From Butyrivibrio hungatei DSM 14810 (GTDB taxonomy: Bacteria > Bacillota > Clostridia > Lachnospirales > Lachnospiraceae), in contig NZ_FRDH01000005.1 in assembly GCF_900143205.1 (NCBI RefSeq), positions 223,363 through 287,362 of the forward strand: a stretch of 64,000 bases of DNA, in the 5' to 3' direction. The position numbers and the translations under genes were made by a program. Of this stretch, positions 25,824 through 35,091 are shown piece by piece. The notes under the pieces were generated by a model that did no database searches, had not been told where the DNA came from, and was given only the letters and a program-made list of their open reading frames with translations. Position 1 is the stretch's first letter. Each line of letters opens with the position of its first letter.

Positions 25824-27545
25824 ATGTCGGGACTAAAGAAATTAAAGCAGATTTACTTTGATATCATCAAAGAGCATAAGTTTTCCTTTGTCACTGTTTT
25901 ATTGGCGTTTGTCATTGCTACAGTCTTGTATGGTTATGGACACTCGAATTATGATTCTTATTCTATTTTTCTATCTACGTTCCTTATTTTTTCAGCTTTT
26001 GGAATAGTTTTATGTGAGACAATACATAAGTTTAAAAAGGCTTATGATCCTGAGTACGGGAATAAGAAGAAAAAATATATTATCTTATATACAACTATTT
26101 TAGTTGTGTCTATTGGTATTTCTCTTGCAAATACTCTTTGCAATAATATCATCGAAAATGAAGTTATAAGAGAGATTTCTGAGGATTATTGCCTGTTTTA
26201 TATAATAAGCGCGGTCTTACTTTCTATATATTTCTTTTATAAAAAAAGCGGTGAAAAATTTGAAACATATATTGCTAAAGCTTTTTGCAGCATGGTAAAG
26301 GCTCAGGTTGTTTACATGATCCTGGCAATTGGCTTTCTTATTCTTATCGGGATTGTCGATTCTCTTTTATTTGATTCCTATGAGATTTATCTGATTGAAA
26401 GAGTTGAGCTCATGTTAGTTGGGCTTGTTGAGTTTCCATGTCTTTTAGCAGGCTTTTCTAAGACTTCTGAAGAACTTGATAAATTCTGCAAAGCACTTTT
26501 TTCGTATGTGTTCATGGCTCTTTTAGGTATTGCATATGTGATCATTTATGCTTATATCATTAAGATCGTCGTTACATGGACATTCCCATCAAATGAGGTG
26601 TTCTCGATCCTTACAGGACTCTTTGTATGTTCTGTTTCAGCGTGGTTTCTTGCTCTTGGTTCCAATAAAGAGAGCATGGAAAAGACAGTAAACATAATGC
26701 ACTATGCATTTATTCCTTTTATTGTGCTTCAGATAATGTGCCTTTCTATGAGAGTATCTGAGTATGGCTTTACGGCTTCTAGATATTTTGGTATGGCACT
26801 TATTGTTTTTGAGATCATATATATTATTTTCCATGCTATATCAAGCATAAAGAAATGGGATAAAAACTATTACATTCTCTATATGGGTATGATCGCTGCA
26901 TTTATTGTGTTTATTATGCCTTTTGTCAACGTTAATAGCGTGGTATTTATGTCTCAGAAAGCTAGAATCGAACAATACTTTAAACTTGGAGATGCTGCAG
27001 AGCTTGAAGATATTGAGGAAGCTAAAAGTGCATTTAGGATGCTTGAACGAAATGGCGGATTAGCAGCTAAAAGATATATTGAAAAGAATCTAACTGATGA
27101 ACAGGTTGAGGAACTATCTGGAGAAGAAAGGAGCGTTCCTACTGATGATTTCTCTGTTTCTGCATTTAGCAATTATACCTCTTATGATGTGAGTTCTTAC
27201 AAAACGTTGTATTTTGTTGATGAAGATCTTGGAGACAGGTATTATACAGATCTTGATCTTAGTAAAGTACCTATTTATGCATATGATTTTGGTAATGACG
27301 CTGATGAAGAGATCATAGGATATGCTGACCTTAGTGACATTGTAAATGAGATTTCTAAGCTTCAACAAAATGCTGATAAGAATAATTCTATGGAATATCA
27401 GAATCAGCTTGGAAATGTAATTGACGCTTATGTTCCGCTTTCTGATGGAGGAGTTTTAAAGATCACTAATCTTGTAGTTCGAGGCGATCATCTTGCGGAG
27501 AATCCGATCGAATCTATCAGCATTGAAGGTTATGTATTCAAGTAA
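25824..27545 (+). CDS. Polytopic membrane protein, probably DUF4153-type
   Basis: The first 380 residues contain about ten to twelve hydrophobic spans with short charged loops. A soluble C-terminal part (about 385-573) is rich in Asp, Glu and Tyr and probably faces outside. The layout and length resemble DUF4153 proteins, whose function is unknown. AAAAGGAGAG precedes ATG 25824. It follows the metal exporter by 18 bases and is followed by a lipoprotein gene 30 bases on, so the two may act together at the cell surface. The family name is a moderate-confidence guess. Confidence 0.55.
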   Translation: MSGLKKLKQIYFDIIKEHKFSFVTVLLAFVIATVLYGYGHSNYDSYSIFLSTFLIFSAFGIVLCETIHKFKKAYDPEYGNKKKKYIILYTTILVVSIGISLANTLCNNIIENEVIREISEDYCLFYIISAVLLSIYFFYKKSGEKFETYIAKAFCSMVKAQVVYMILAIGFLILIGIVDSLLFDSYEIYLIERVELMLVGLVEFPCLLAGFSKTSEELDKFCKALFSYVFMALLGIAYVIIYAYIIKIVVTWTFPSNEVFSILTGLFVCSVSAWFLALGSNKESMEKTVNIMHYAFIPFIVLQIMCLSMRVSEYGFTASRYFGMALIVFEIIYIIFHAISSIKKWDKNYYILYMGMIAAFIVFIMPFVNVNSVVFMSQKARIEQYFKLGDAAELEDIEEAKSAFRMLERNGGLAAKRYIEKNLTDEQVEELSGEERSVPTDDFSVSAFSNYTSYDVSSYKTLYFVDEDLGDRYYTDLDLSKVPIYAYDFGNDADEEIIGYADLSDIVNEISKLQQNADKNNSMEYQNQLGNVIDAYVPLSDGGVLKITNLVVRGDHLAENPIESISIEGYVFK

Positions 27546-27575
27546 TATATGTATATATTTTGGGAGTTTTCTTAA

Positions 27576-28166
27576 ATGAATATTGGGTATAAAAAATACA
27601 TAGCTGGATTATTGATAAGTATTATCATGTGGGCCATGACAGCTTGCTCTGGCGGAGAATATAAGGTCCAAAATGAAGAAAACGCTTTGGAAGTATATAG
27701 ATGCTCAGATGATAACATGCTTGGGCTTGAAAAAGCTGTTGTATTTGAGGATAAGGTGATCATCGTTTTTGATAAAAGCATAAATGACCGCTATAAGTAT
27801 GGACACATTGCTAATACAATAGACTTGGGTATAGATAGGGCCTATGGTCATGTTTCTTTATCAAATGTTACTGGTTCATGCACAGGCGTAGATTCTATAG
27901 ACATTGTTGATGGAAGATATGTAGTAACACTTAGCTATTCCTATGAAAAATACATTGTTGATCCTAATGAGCCATGCGAAGTCGTAGGAGCTGGTGTTTC
28001 TGATGCTGATATCAGGTTTAATAATGGAAATCTGGAACTTAGCTATTCAATTTCAGGCGGAGAATGCGAAGAAGTATTTGTACAGACATATGAGAAAAAA
28101 GCTGCAAAGTGGAGCTCTGCAGAAAAAGAAGAATACCTCTTCCCTTTGGAATCTTCTATGGAATAA
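27576..28166 (+). CDS. Small lipoprotein of unknown function
   Basis: I do not recognise the family. The N-terminus has lysines, a hydrophobic stretch and a lipobox M-T-A-C ending at Cys24, so it should be lipid-anchored outside the membrane. The mature 170 residues look beta-rich and acidic. GGGAG lies 15 bases before ATG 27576. It directly follows the polytopic membrane protein, which suggests shared transcription. No terminator hairpin was seen after it, only a T run. Confidence 0.65.
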   Translation: MNIGYKKYIAGLLISIIMWAMTACSGGEYKVQNEENALEVYRCSDDNMLGLEKAVVFEDKVIIVFDKSINDRYKYGHIANTIDLGIDRAYGHVSLSNVTGSCTGVDSIDIVDGRYVVTLSYSYEKYIVDPNEPCEVVGAGVSDADIRFNNGNLELSYSISGGECEEVFVQTYEKKAAKWSSAEKEEYLFPLESSME

Positions 28167-28196
28167 TAAACATAATCTAACTTTTTTGTTAAATGC

Positions 28197-28226
28197 TTGT
28201 CAGATGGTAATTACATGAGCTATACT
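28197..28226 (+). promoter_or_regulatory. Promoter of gpmI
   Basis: TTGTCA (28197-28202), 18-base spacer, TATACT (28221-28226). A leader of about 57 bases and GGAGG precede the ATG. Confidence 0.65.
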
Positions 28227-28290
28227 ATGCAAGGAAAGTTTTAATTATCAATGTTTTTAACGCCTTGAGCGTAGAATGGAGGATATATAA

Positions 28291-29838
28291 ATGAGAGGTT
28301 CTAAGCCTACAGTTCTTTTGATCCTTGATGGATATGGACTTAATGATAACCCAGAGGGAAATGCTATTGCTATGGCAAAGACTCCAGTAATGGATGGTCT
28401 TATGAAGGATTATCCTTTTGTTAAGGGATATGCTTCTGGTCTTGCAGTTGGACTTCCTGATGGACAGATGGGTAACTCAGAGGTTGGTCACATGAATATG
28501 GGTGCTGGCCGTATCGTATATCAGGAGCTTACTAGAATCACAAAGTCTATTGAGGATGGCGACTTCTTCACAAATGAAGGACTTATGGCAGCTATCTATA
28601 ACTGCAAAGAAAAGAATTCAGCCCTTCATCTGTATGGCCTTGTATCTGACGGTGGTGTACACAGCCACATTACACATATTTATGGACTTTTAGAGCTTGC
28701 AAAGAAGAACGGCCTTAACAAGGTATACGTTCACTGCTTCCTTGATGGAAGAGATACTCCACCAGAAAGTGGTATCGACTTTGTTCAGCAGCTTGAAGAC
28801 AAGATGAAGGAACTTGGCGTAGGTGAGATCGCTTCTATTTCTGGTCGTTACTATGCTATGGATAGAGATAACAACTATGACCGTGTTGAGATTGCTTACA
28901 ACGCACTTACAAAGGGCGAGGGCAACAAGGCAAACAGCGCACACGAGTGCATGGTTGAGTCTTACAAGAACGGCAAGACAGATGAGTTCGTTATTCCTAC
29001 AGTTATCATGAAGAATGGTGCTCCTGTAGCAACAGTTAAGGATGGCGATTCAGTTATCTTCTTTAACTTCCGCCCTGACAGAGCAAGAGAGATCACACAT
29101 TGCTTCTGCGATGATGAGTTTGATAAATTTAACAGAGGTAACAGATTAGATGTTACTTATGTTTGCTTCACAGATTACGATCCACTTATTCCTAACAAGG
29201 AAGTTGCATTCAAGAAGGTACTTCTCAATAATACATTTGGTGAGTGGCTTGCAGCAAAGGGAATGAAGCAGGCACGTATCGCTGAGACAGAGAAGTATGC
29301 GCATGTAACATTCTTCTTTAATGGTGGCGTTGAGCAGCCAAATGAAGGTGAGGACAGAGTACTTGTTAATTCACCTAAGGATGTTGCTACATATGACCTT
29401 AAGCCTCAGATGAGCGCTCCTGAAGTATGCGAGAAGATCGTTAATGCTATCAATTCACAGAAATATGATGTTATCATCGCAAACTTTGCTAATCCTGATA
29501 TGGTTGGACACACAGGTGTTATTCCAGCTGCTGTAAAGGCTATTGAAGTAGTAGATGAGTGCGTTGGTAAGGTTGTTGATGCTGTTAAGGCTCAGAATGG
29601 TACAATGTTTATCTGTGCTGATCACGGCAATGCAGATATGATGATCGATTATGAGACAGGTGAGCCATGGACAGCTCATACTACAAATCCTGTTCCATTT
29701 ATCCTTGTTAACTATGATGAGGCTTATACTCTTAAGGAAGGCGGATGCCTTGCTGATATCATTCCTACACTTATCGAGTGCATGGGTGAAGAGCAGCCTG
29801 CTGAGATGACAGGTAAGTCTTTATTGATAAAAAAGTAA
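28291..29838 (+). CDS. gpmI: 2,3-bisphosphoglycerate-independent phosphoglycerate mutase
   Basis: This glycolytic enzyme interconverts 3- and 2-phosphoglycerate using Mn2+. The start V-L-L-I-L-D-G-Y-G-L matches the first metal site. M-G-N-S-E-V-G-H-M-N-M-G-A-G-R carries the phosphoserine nucleophile (Ser in G-N-S-E), and the late D-H-G-N-A-D block (about 444-449) provides metal ligands. At 515 aa it is the standard length. GGAGG is seven bases upstream. Codon use is strongly biased towards favoured codons, consistent with high expression. It stands alone, with its own promoter and secG after it. Confidence 0.96.
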   Translation: MRGSKPTVLLILDGYGLNDNPEGNAIAMAKTPVMDGLMKDYPFVKGYASGLAVGLPDGQMGNSEVGHMNMGAGRIVYQELTRITKSIEDGDFFTNEGLMAAIYNCKEKNSALHLYGLVSDGGVHSHITHIYGLLELAKKNGLNKVYVHCFLDGRDTPPESGIDFVQQLEDKMKELGVGEIASISGRYYAMDRDNNYDRVEIAYNALTKGEGNKANSAHECMVESYKNGKTDEFVIPTVIMKNGAPVATVKDGDSVIFFNFRPDRAREITHCFCDDEFDKFNRGNRLDVTYVCFTDYDPLIPNKEVAFKKVLLNNTFGEWLAAKGMKQARIAETEKYAHVTFFFNGGVEQPNEGEDRVLVNSPKDVATYDLKPQMSAPEVCEKIVNAINSQKYDVIIANFANPDMVGHTGVIPAAVKAIEVVDECVGKVVDAVKAQNGTMFICADHGNADMMIDYETGEPWTAHTTNPVPFILVNYDEAYTLKEGGCLADIIPTLIECMGEEQPAEMTGKSLLIKK

Positions 29839-29852
29839 TTTTATGATATATT
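29824..29852 (+). promoter_or_regulatory. Possible promoter of secG
   Basis: TTGATA (29824-29829), 17-base spacer, TATATT (29847-29852). It overlaps the last codons of gpmI. Another TTGACA at 29896 lacks a matching -10. Confidence 0.45.
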
Positions 29853-29925
29853 ATTACGTGCTTGTGACTTTACGATTTTCAAGCAAGTAATTATATTGAC
29901 AGTTGTACTGGGAGGGATTTATTTC

Positions 29926-30168
29926 GTGAGTACTTTAGCTTATTTTGTTGGTGTATGTTTTATTATAATTTGTGCCGCTTTGGTTGTACTTGTACTTGCA
30001 CAGGAAGGTAAGAACCAGGGCCTCGGAGCTATTCAGGGTACAGTAGAAAACACATACTGGGGCAAGAACAAAGGCCGTTCAAGAGAAGGAATTCTTAAGA
30101 AGGTTACTGTATTTTTATCAGTTGTTTTTGTTATTCTCAGTGTAGTTCTTAACATGAATTTGTTCTGA
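29926..30168 (+). CDS. secG: Preprotein translocase subunit SecG
   Basis: SecG is the small two-span subunit of the SecYEG channel. The 80-aa product has two hydrophobic helices (about 5-25 and 58-78) separated by a loop with Q-E-G-K-N-Q-G-L-G and G-K-N-K-G-R-S-R-E-G. The GTG start at 29926 follows GGGAGGG; the frame runs ten codons further upstream without a ribosome site. The gpmI-secG-rnr-smpB order is common in Firmicutes and supports the call. Confidence 0.9.
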   Translation: MSTLAYFVGVCFIIICAALVVLVLAQEGKNQGLGAIQGTVENTYWGKNKGRSREGILKKVTVFLSVVFVILSVVLNMNLF

Positions 30169-30195
30169 TCAGATATTCTAGTATTTGCATTTATG

Positions 30196-30228
30196 AAAGG
30201 CACTCTAGTTTTTAGAGTGCCTTTTTTT
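30196..30228 (+). terminator. Intrinsic terminator after secG
   Basis: Perfect 12-bp stem (30196-30207 with 30213-30224), 5-base loop, then a continuous T run. Confidence 0.9.
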
Positions 30229-30251
30229 ACACAGATGATTAAGAGGATTTT

Positions 30252-32711
30252 ATGAGCAAAGGCAAGAAGCTTAAAAGAGTAGAAGAAAATTTATATGGAG
30301 CAGGCAAGAAAAAAACTGACAAATATATAGTTGGCCAGTTTATCTCTAATCCTAGAGGATTTGGATTTGTTGAAGTTGAAGGCCTGGAAGAGGATATCTT
30401 TATTCCCGAAGAATATGTTCATGGAGCTTTCCATACTGACACAGTTGAAGTTGAGCTTTTATCTGAGCAGACAGGTAAGAGGCAGGAAGGCCGAATCAGG
30501 AACATATTAGTAAGAGGAATGGAAGAACTTGTTGGAACCTATCAGGCTGAGAAGAATTTTGGCTTTGTGGTTCCTGACAATTCCAAGGTCTTAAGTGATA
30601 TTTTCATTCCAATTGAGCACAGTGGAAAAGCTGTTACAGGTGATAAGGTTGTTGTAAAGCTTACTGATTATGGTAATCAGGCCCTTAGAAAAAAGCCTGA
30701 AGGGAAGGTTACACAGGTAATTGGCAATATCAATGATCCTGGAGTTGATATTTTATCTATAGTAAAAGGCTTTGATATTCCTTACGAGTTTCCTGAAAAG
30801 GTCATAAATCAGGCAAATAGATGCCCGGACCAGATATCAGAAGCCGATATGTATGGAAGAGAAGATCTTAGAGATGTTCAGATGGTGACTATTGATGGCG
30901 AAGATGCCAAAGACCTGGATGATGCAGTTAGTCTTTATATTGACGAAAATGGGCTATATCATCTTGGAGTTCACATTGCTGATGTAACCAATTATGTACA
31001 GGAAAGCTCTGCCCTTGATAGAGAAGCTCTTAAGAGGGGAACCAGTGTTTATCTTGTGGACAGAGTAATACCAATGCTTCCTCATAGACTTTCTAATGGT
31101 ATCTGTTCTCTTAATCATGGTGAAGACAGACTGGCTCTTAGCTGTCTTATGACAATTGATAAAAATGGCGGAATAATAGACCATCAGATAGTAGAATCAG
31201 TTATCAATGTAAATGAGAGAATGTCCTATACAAGTGTTGCCAAGATACTTGAAGAAAAAGATGAAGCTGAGATTGAGAAATACAAAGAGCTTGTACCAAT
31301 GTTTCAGGAGATGGCAGAACTTTCTGCGATTCTTAGAAAGAAAAGAGAAGACAAGGGATCTATTGATTTTGATTTCCCTGAGACTAAGATAATACTTGAT
31401 AGTGAGGGAAATCCTATAGACATAGTACCTCACGAGAGAAATGTAGCAACAAAGCTTATTGAGGACTTTATGCTTGCAGCTAATGAAACTGTGGCTGAGC
31501 ACTTTTTCTTTTTACAAAGTCCATTTGTATATCGTATTCATGAGCAGCCTGATCCTGAGAAGATTTCTACTTTGTCTGCTTTTATAAGCAATTTTGGACT
31601 TCATATCAGAACCAGGAAAGATACTGGTGTCAGGCCAAAAGAACTACAGAAACTCCTAAAAGGAATAGAAGGAACCAAGGAAGAAGCTGTTATCAGCAGA
31701 ATGGCATTAAGAAGCATGATGCAGGCCAAGTATAGTACCGAATGTCTTGGACATTTTGGACTTGCATTTGATTATTATTGCCACTTTACTTCACCTATAA
31801 GAAGGTATCCGGATCTTCAGATCCATAGAATCATTAAGGATCACTTAAGGGGAAGGATGACAGAAGCAAAGGCGTCTCACTATGAAGAGATCCTTGATGA
31901 AGTATGCAAGCATTCTTCAGAGACTGAAAGACGGGCAGAAGAGGCTGAAAGAGAAACGGATAAGCTCAAGAAGGCTCAGTATATGGAAAATCACATAGGT
32001 GAACGTTTTGAAGGGATTGTATCCGGTGTCACAGCATGGGGACTGTTTGTTGAGCTTGAAAATTCCTGTGAAGGAATCGTAAGAGCAGCTTCAATGAATG
32101 ATGATTTCTATGTTTATGATGATAATTCCATGAAGCTTGTCGGAGAGAGTACTCACAAGGAATACAGCCTGGGACAGAAGGTCATGGTCAAGGTTGTTGG
32201 TGCTGATAGAATAGCCAAGACTATAGATTTCAGACTTGTAAGTGACAATGATGACGATGATGAGTTTGATGAGAATGTCTATGACAGCTATATAGATATT
32301 CCTAAGGCCAAGAAAATTTCTGATGAGAGATCAAGAAAGATAAAGAAGCTTGGTGCTATCGCAAGAGGCGAAGAGACTGAATATACTTCTGAAAAGAAGG
32401 AAAAGAAGGCATCTGGTAGATCCTCTAAGAAAGAATCAAAGAAAGCGGATAAAAACTCTGGAAGACTTGTAGAATATAACGGAGAGATGATAGACTTATC
32501 TGAGTATGAACCTGACTCTGTAACGGGAGGATTTAGGAAAAAGCGCAGTAAGTCCGATAAGCTTTCTACTTCAAAAAGAGGTAAGAGATCAGGTAGTAGT
32601 GATTCTGAAAAGAAATCTACACGCAAGGTTTATAAGGTACATAAGTATAAGAAATCTGCCACAAGTAAGGCTGCTAGAAGCGCCCAGGGCAAAGGCAGAA
32701 AGAGAAAATAA
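30252..32711 (+). CDS. rnr: Ribonuclease R
   Basis: A 3'-5' exoribonuclease that can degrade structured RNA and works with tmRNA-SmpB on stalled messages. Order of domains: basic N-terminus, two cold-shock-like OB domains (about 25-160), the RNB catalytic domain with I-D-G-E-D-A-K-D-L-D-D-A-V (about 214-226), an S1 domain (about 580-665), and a long Lys/Ser-rich tail (about 690-819). The RNB aspartates are all present. At 819 aa the length is at the upper end because of the tail. It starts 24 bases after the secG terminator and lies 18 bases before smpB. Confidence 0.95.
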   Translation: MSKGKKLKRVEENLYGAGKKKTDKYIVGQFISNPRGFGFVEVEGLEEDIFIPEEYVHGAFHTDTVEVELLSEQTGKRQEGRIRNILVRGMEELVGTYQAEKNFGFVVPDNSKVLSDIFIPIEHSGKAVTGDKVVVKLTDYGNQALRKKPEGKVTQVIGNINDPGVDILSIVKGFDIPYEFPEKVINQANRCPDQISEADMYGREDLRDVQMVTIDGEDAKDLDDAVSLYIDENGLYHLGVHIADVTNYVQESSALDREALKRGTSVYLVDRVIPMLPHRLSNGICSLNHGEDRLALSCLMTIDKNGGIIDHQIVESVINVNERMSYTSVAKILEEKDEAEIEKYKELVPMFQEMAELSAILRKKREDKGSIDFDFPETKIILDSEGNPIDIVPHERNVATKLIEDFMLAANETVAEHFFFLQSPFVYRIHEQPDPEKISTLSAFISNFGLHIRTRKDTGVRPKELQKLLKGIEGTKEEAVISRMALRSMMQAKYSTECLGHFGLAFDYYCHFTSPIRRYPDLQIHRIIKDHLRGRMTEAKASHYEEILDEVCKHSSETERRAEEAERETDKLKKAQYMENHIGERFEGIVSGVTAWGLFVELENSCEGIVRAASMNDDFYVYDDNSMKLVGESTHKEYSLGQKVMVKVVGADRIAKTIDFRLVSDNDDDDEFDENVYDSYIDIPKAKKISDERSRKIKKLGAIARGEETEYTSEKKEKKASGRSSKKESKKADKNSGRLVEYNGEMIDLSEYEPDSVTGGFRKKRSKSDKLSTSKRGKRSGSSDSEKKSTRKVYKVHKYKKSATSKAARSAQGKGRKRK

Positions 32712-32729
32712 TTATTATAAAGGTGTATT

Positions 32730-33200
32730 ATGGCAGAAGATAACAAGGCTAGAAAGCTTGTAGCTAATAACAAAAAAGCATATCACGACTACTTCATAGA
32801 AGAGAAATATGAAGCTGGAATAGAGCTCTTTGGAACTGAGGTTAAGTCTATAAGACAGGGAAAGTGCAGTATTAAAGAGGCTTGGATCAGCATTGATAAG
32901 GGAGAAGCCTTTATCATGGGCATGAATGTAAGCCCTTATGAGAAGGGTAATATCTTTAACAAGGATCCTCTTAGAGTTAAGAGACTTCTTTTGCACAAGG
33001 CTGAGATCAGAAAGCTTGAACAGCAAAAGCAGGTTCAGGGTTATACTCTTGTTCCGCTTGAAGTGTACTTCAAAAATGGTAAAGTAAAGGTTGAAGTGGG
33101 ACTTGCTAAAGGTAAAAAGCTCTATGATAAGAGAGCAGATATGGCCAAGAAAGACCAGCAAAGAGAAGCACTTAGAGACTATAAAGTTAGCTTACGATAA
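32730..33200 (+). CDS. smpB: tmRNA-binding protein SmpB
   Basis: SmpB carries tmRNA to stalled ribosomes. Diagnostic segments are N-K-K-A-Y-H-D-Y near the N-terminus, [16 protein letters not shown] (about 30-45), and the basic C-terminal tail with L-Y-D-K-R (about 129-133), which becomes helical in the mRNA channel. Length is 156 aa. It follows rnr closely, and the tmRNA gene itself lies about 1.4 kb downstream beyond an opposite-strand acyltransferase gene. Confidence 0.96.
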   Translation: MAEDNKARKLVANNKKAYHDYFIEEKYEAGIELFGTEVKSIRQGKCSIKEAWISIDKGEAFIMGMNVSPYEKGNIFNKDPLRVKRLLLHKAEIRKLEQQKQVQGYTLVPLEVYFKNGKVKVEVGLAKGKKLYDKRADMAKKDQQREALRDYKVSLR

Positions 33201-33208
33201 AGAAATGG

Positions 33209-33231
33209 GACAGGCTCATCACCTGTCCCTT
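33209..33231. terminator. Terminator between smpB and the acyltransferase gene
   Basis: Perfect 8-bp GC-rich stem GGGACAGG/CCTGTCCC with a 7-base loop, then TTGTTTTA. It sits between convergent genes. Confidence 0.8.
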
Positions 33232-33234
33232 GTT

Positions 33235-34413
33235 TTATGCTATCTTTTTGTTTTTGGAATCTTCGTTTCTTTTTCCAAGTCCTAAGATCCAGGTGTGGAG
33301 CTTCTTTAGTAGTACGGCTGAGGGGATTCCTAAGATAAATACAAGGACTACATAAAGAAATACGTTTTTGATAGGAAATGGCGATTTTACTACATTGCAG
33401 AACTGATGGTCAAACATCTCAACGAAAATACCGTGAATAAGGTAAAATTCAAGGGTTATGGTACCCATAAAAGCAAGGAATTTATTGCCTATTTTGAGTT
33501 TCATACCAATTAGTAATACGGCTATAGTAAATACAAATGTGACTAGCATTTCTGATGAAAGGCCGATCATCTTGTGATATGGGTAGTCTGGTAAAAATTC
33601 CATGTAGTACCCGTGGAACATCAGCACAAATTTAGAAAAACGGTAAGCTGGATATACTCCAAGTACAAATACAGCCAGATAAAGATAATAGAATTTCCTT
33701 ATGTGCCTTATTATAGGTGTTTCAAATTTGGCAAATATGATTCCTACAGGGAAAAGATGAACGCAATTGTACCACCATTCACCGCGGATCCAGAAATCGT
33801 TGTGCAAAAGATAACAAGATCCAAACATATAGAGAAGCACAAAGGCAGTAACAGCAGCTACTGCAAGGCCATCTTTTTTGATGAACTTAAATGCCAGATA
33901 AAATGCCAGGTAGAAAAATGGAAGAACTATAACATACCAGGTATTTGGATTGCAGAGCTTGATGCTTGTCAAATAAAAGAATACAAGCTTTCCATCCATC
34001 TTTTCACCTAATATAAGCCTTGCAATAAAGAATATGATAGTAGTTGTATAAAGAGCTAAAACTACAGGCAATATTCTTCTTTTGATAAAGCCCTTAAGGT
34101 AATTGTCTTTTGAATGAAAGCTCTTATAAACGCCGTATCCATTAAAGAAAAGAAATACTGCTACATACATAAAGCCCATGGGCTCAAAAAGATCAAGACC
34201 ATGAATAATTCTTGTCTTTGGTGTGAGCCATGATGCACAGGTCTTTTGACCGATGTGATGGAGCATGATGCAAAGGGCCAGAAAACCTTGAAGAGCCTTG
34301 GTCTGCTCTAAAGACAAGAACTCATCATTAAATTTGCCCTTTCCGTAGAATTTGCTATGCCACAAAAGAATCAGTGGCATAATGATGTAGACTGAGTAAA
34401 CTAGTTTATTCAT
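33235..34413 (-). CDS. Acyltransferase family 3 membrane protein
   Basis: About ten membrane spans fill this 392-aa protein. The segment E-Q-T-K-A-L-Q-G-F-L-A-L-C-I-M-L-H-H-I (about 36-54) holds the conserved Arg/Lys region and His of the acyltransferase-3 family. That family moves acetyl or other acyl groups onto cell-surface glycans, such as O-antigen or peptidoglycan in other bacteria. GGAGGT lies before the ATG. It separates smpB from the tmRNA gene on the opposite strand. The acceptor is unknown, and no neighbouring glycan genes are on this strand. Confidence 0.82.
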   Translation of the reverse strand: MNKLVYSVYIIMPLILLWHSKFYGKGKFNDEFLSLEQTKALQGFLALCIMLHHIGQKTCASWLTPKTRIIHGLDLFEPMGFMYVAVFLFFNGYGVYKSFHSKDNYLKGFIKRRILPVVLALYTTTIIFFIARLILGEKMDGKLVFFYLTSIKLCNPNTWYVIVLPFFYLAFYLAFKFIKKDGLAVAAVTAFVLLYMFGSCYLLHNDFWIRGEWWYNCVHLFPVGIIFAKFETPIIRHIRKFYYLYLAVFVLGVYPAYRFSKFVLMFHGYYMEFLPDYPYHKMIGLSSEMLVTFVFTIAVLLIGMKLKIGNKFLAFMGTITLEFYLIHGIFVEMFDHQFCNVVKSPFPIKNVFLYVVLVFILGIPSAVLLKKLHTWILGLGKRNEDSKNKKIA

Positions 34414-34552
34414 ACACTATACCTCCATAGATGTAATCCCCATAATCATCATAGTATCTGCGAGTTTTATAAACAAACGAAATACTACTAAGTTATTCTC
34501 ATTTATTGCTATATTTTGAAAAAATAATCAAAAAACTAAACTGTTGGTATAT

Positions 34553-34580
34553 TGTCTTTTTGGTCTTTTAACGATATACT
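34553..34580 (+). promoter_or_regulatory. Promoter of the tmRNA gene
   Basis: TTGTCT (34553-34558), 16-base spacer, TATACT (34575-34580), about 37 bases before the mature 5' end. Confidence 0.65.
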
Positions 34581-34616
34581 AAGTAAGCACCTTAAAGGGG
34601 CATAACAATTTAATAT

Positions 34617-34969
34617 GGGTTAGTAAAGGTTTCGACAGGGATTTTGAAGCTGGAGAAGCTATCCGCAGGACGGTGCGTCAAACCTCAAATTAAAATTAAA
34701 CGCTAACGATAATTTAGCTTACGCTGCCTAAGTGCAGCATGTCAGCCTAAGTGCACCTACACATTTAGTAACTGGCATCAAACTTTGTAGGAAACGACAT
34801 AGCTTAAGCTTTGCGGCTATGGTCGTATTATGAAGCTACCTTTTGTTTGTAGTTGTCAATTACCGCAGACAGAAGGGAACGGAAGTGCAGAACTTCGAAA
34901 TAATTGACTACGATAGTAGAAGTACAGGGGATGAATTTTTGGACGCGGGTTCGACTCCCGCCTAATCCA
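34617..34969 (+). ncRNA. ssrA: Transfer-messenger RNA
   Basis: tmRNA rescues stalled ribosomes and tags the unfinished protein. The 5' end GGGTTAG (34617-34623) pairs with CTAATCC (34962-34968) as the acceptor stem, with discriminator A at 34969. The T-arm GCGGG-TTCGACT-CCCGC precedes it. TTTCGACAGGGAT near the 5' end is typical. The encoded tag (34702-34731) reads A-N-D-N-L-A-Y-A-A-stop, ending in the A-A expected for ClpXP/AP degradation. Genomic bases after the discriminator are CTA, so the CCA end would need to be added or matured. Confidence 0.95.
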
Positions 34970-34975
34970 CTATAC

Positions 34976-35006
34976 AAAGAGCAGAGAGTTTTAACCTCTG
35001 CTCTTT
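34976..35006 (+). terminator. tmRNA terminator
   Basis: An 11-bp stem AAAGAGCAGAG/CTCTGCTCTTT with a 9-base loop begins 7 bases after the mature 3' end. Confidence 0.85.
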
Positions 35007-35050
35007 ATTCATGTCTATGGATTTTTATATTGCGCAAATGCGTTTTTAGA

Positions 35051-35056
35051 TATAAT
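35051..35056 (+). promoter_or_regulatory. -10 box of proB
   Basis: Perfect TATAAT, 36 bases before the proB ATG. Only a weak TTGCGC-like -35 is seen, at 15 bases spacing. Confidence 0.45.
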
Positions 35057-35091
35057 ATTGAAGATGATTTAACGAATTAAAGGGGTAAATT

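Noticed and set aside
29896..29925. TTGACA box and an in-frame upstream extension of secG
   Set aside because: No -10 lies at proper spacing, and GGGAGGG clearly supports the GTG at 29926.
34940..34975. tRNA-like T-arm and acceptor end
   Set aside because: It is the 3' end of tmRNA; no anticodon arm is present.
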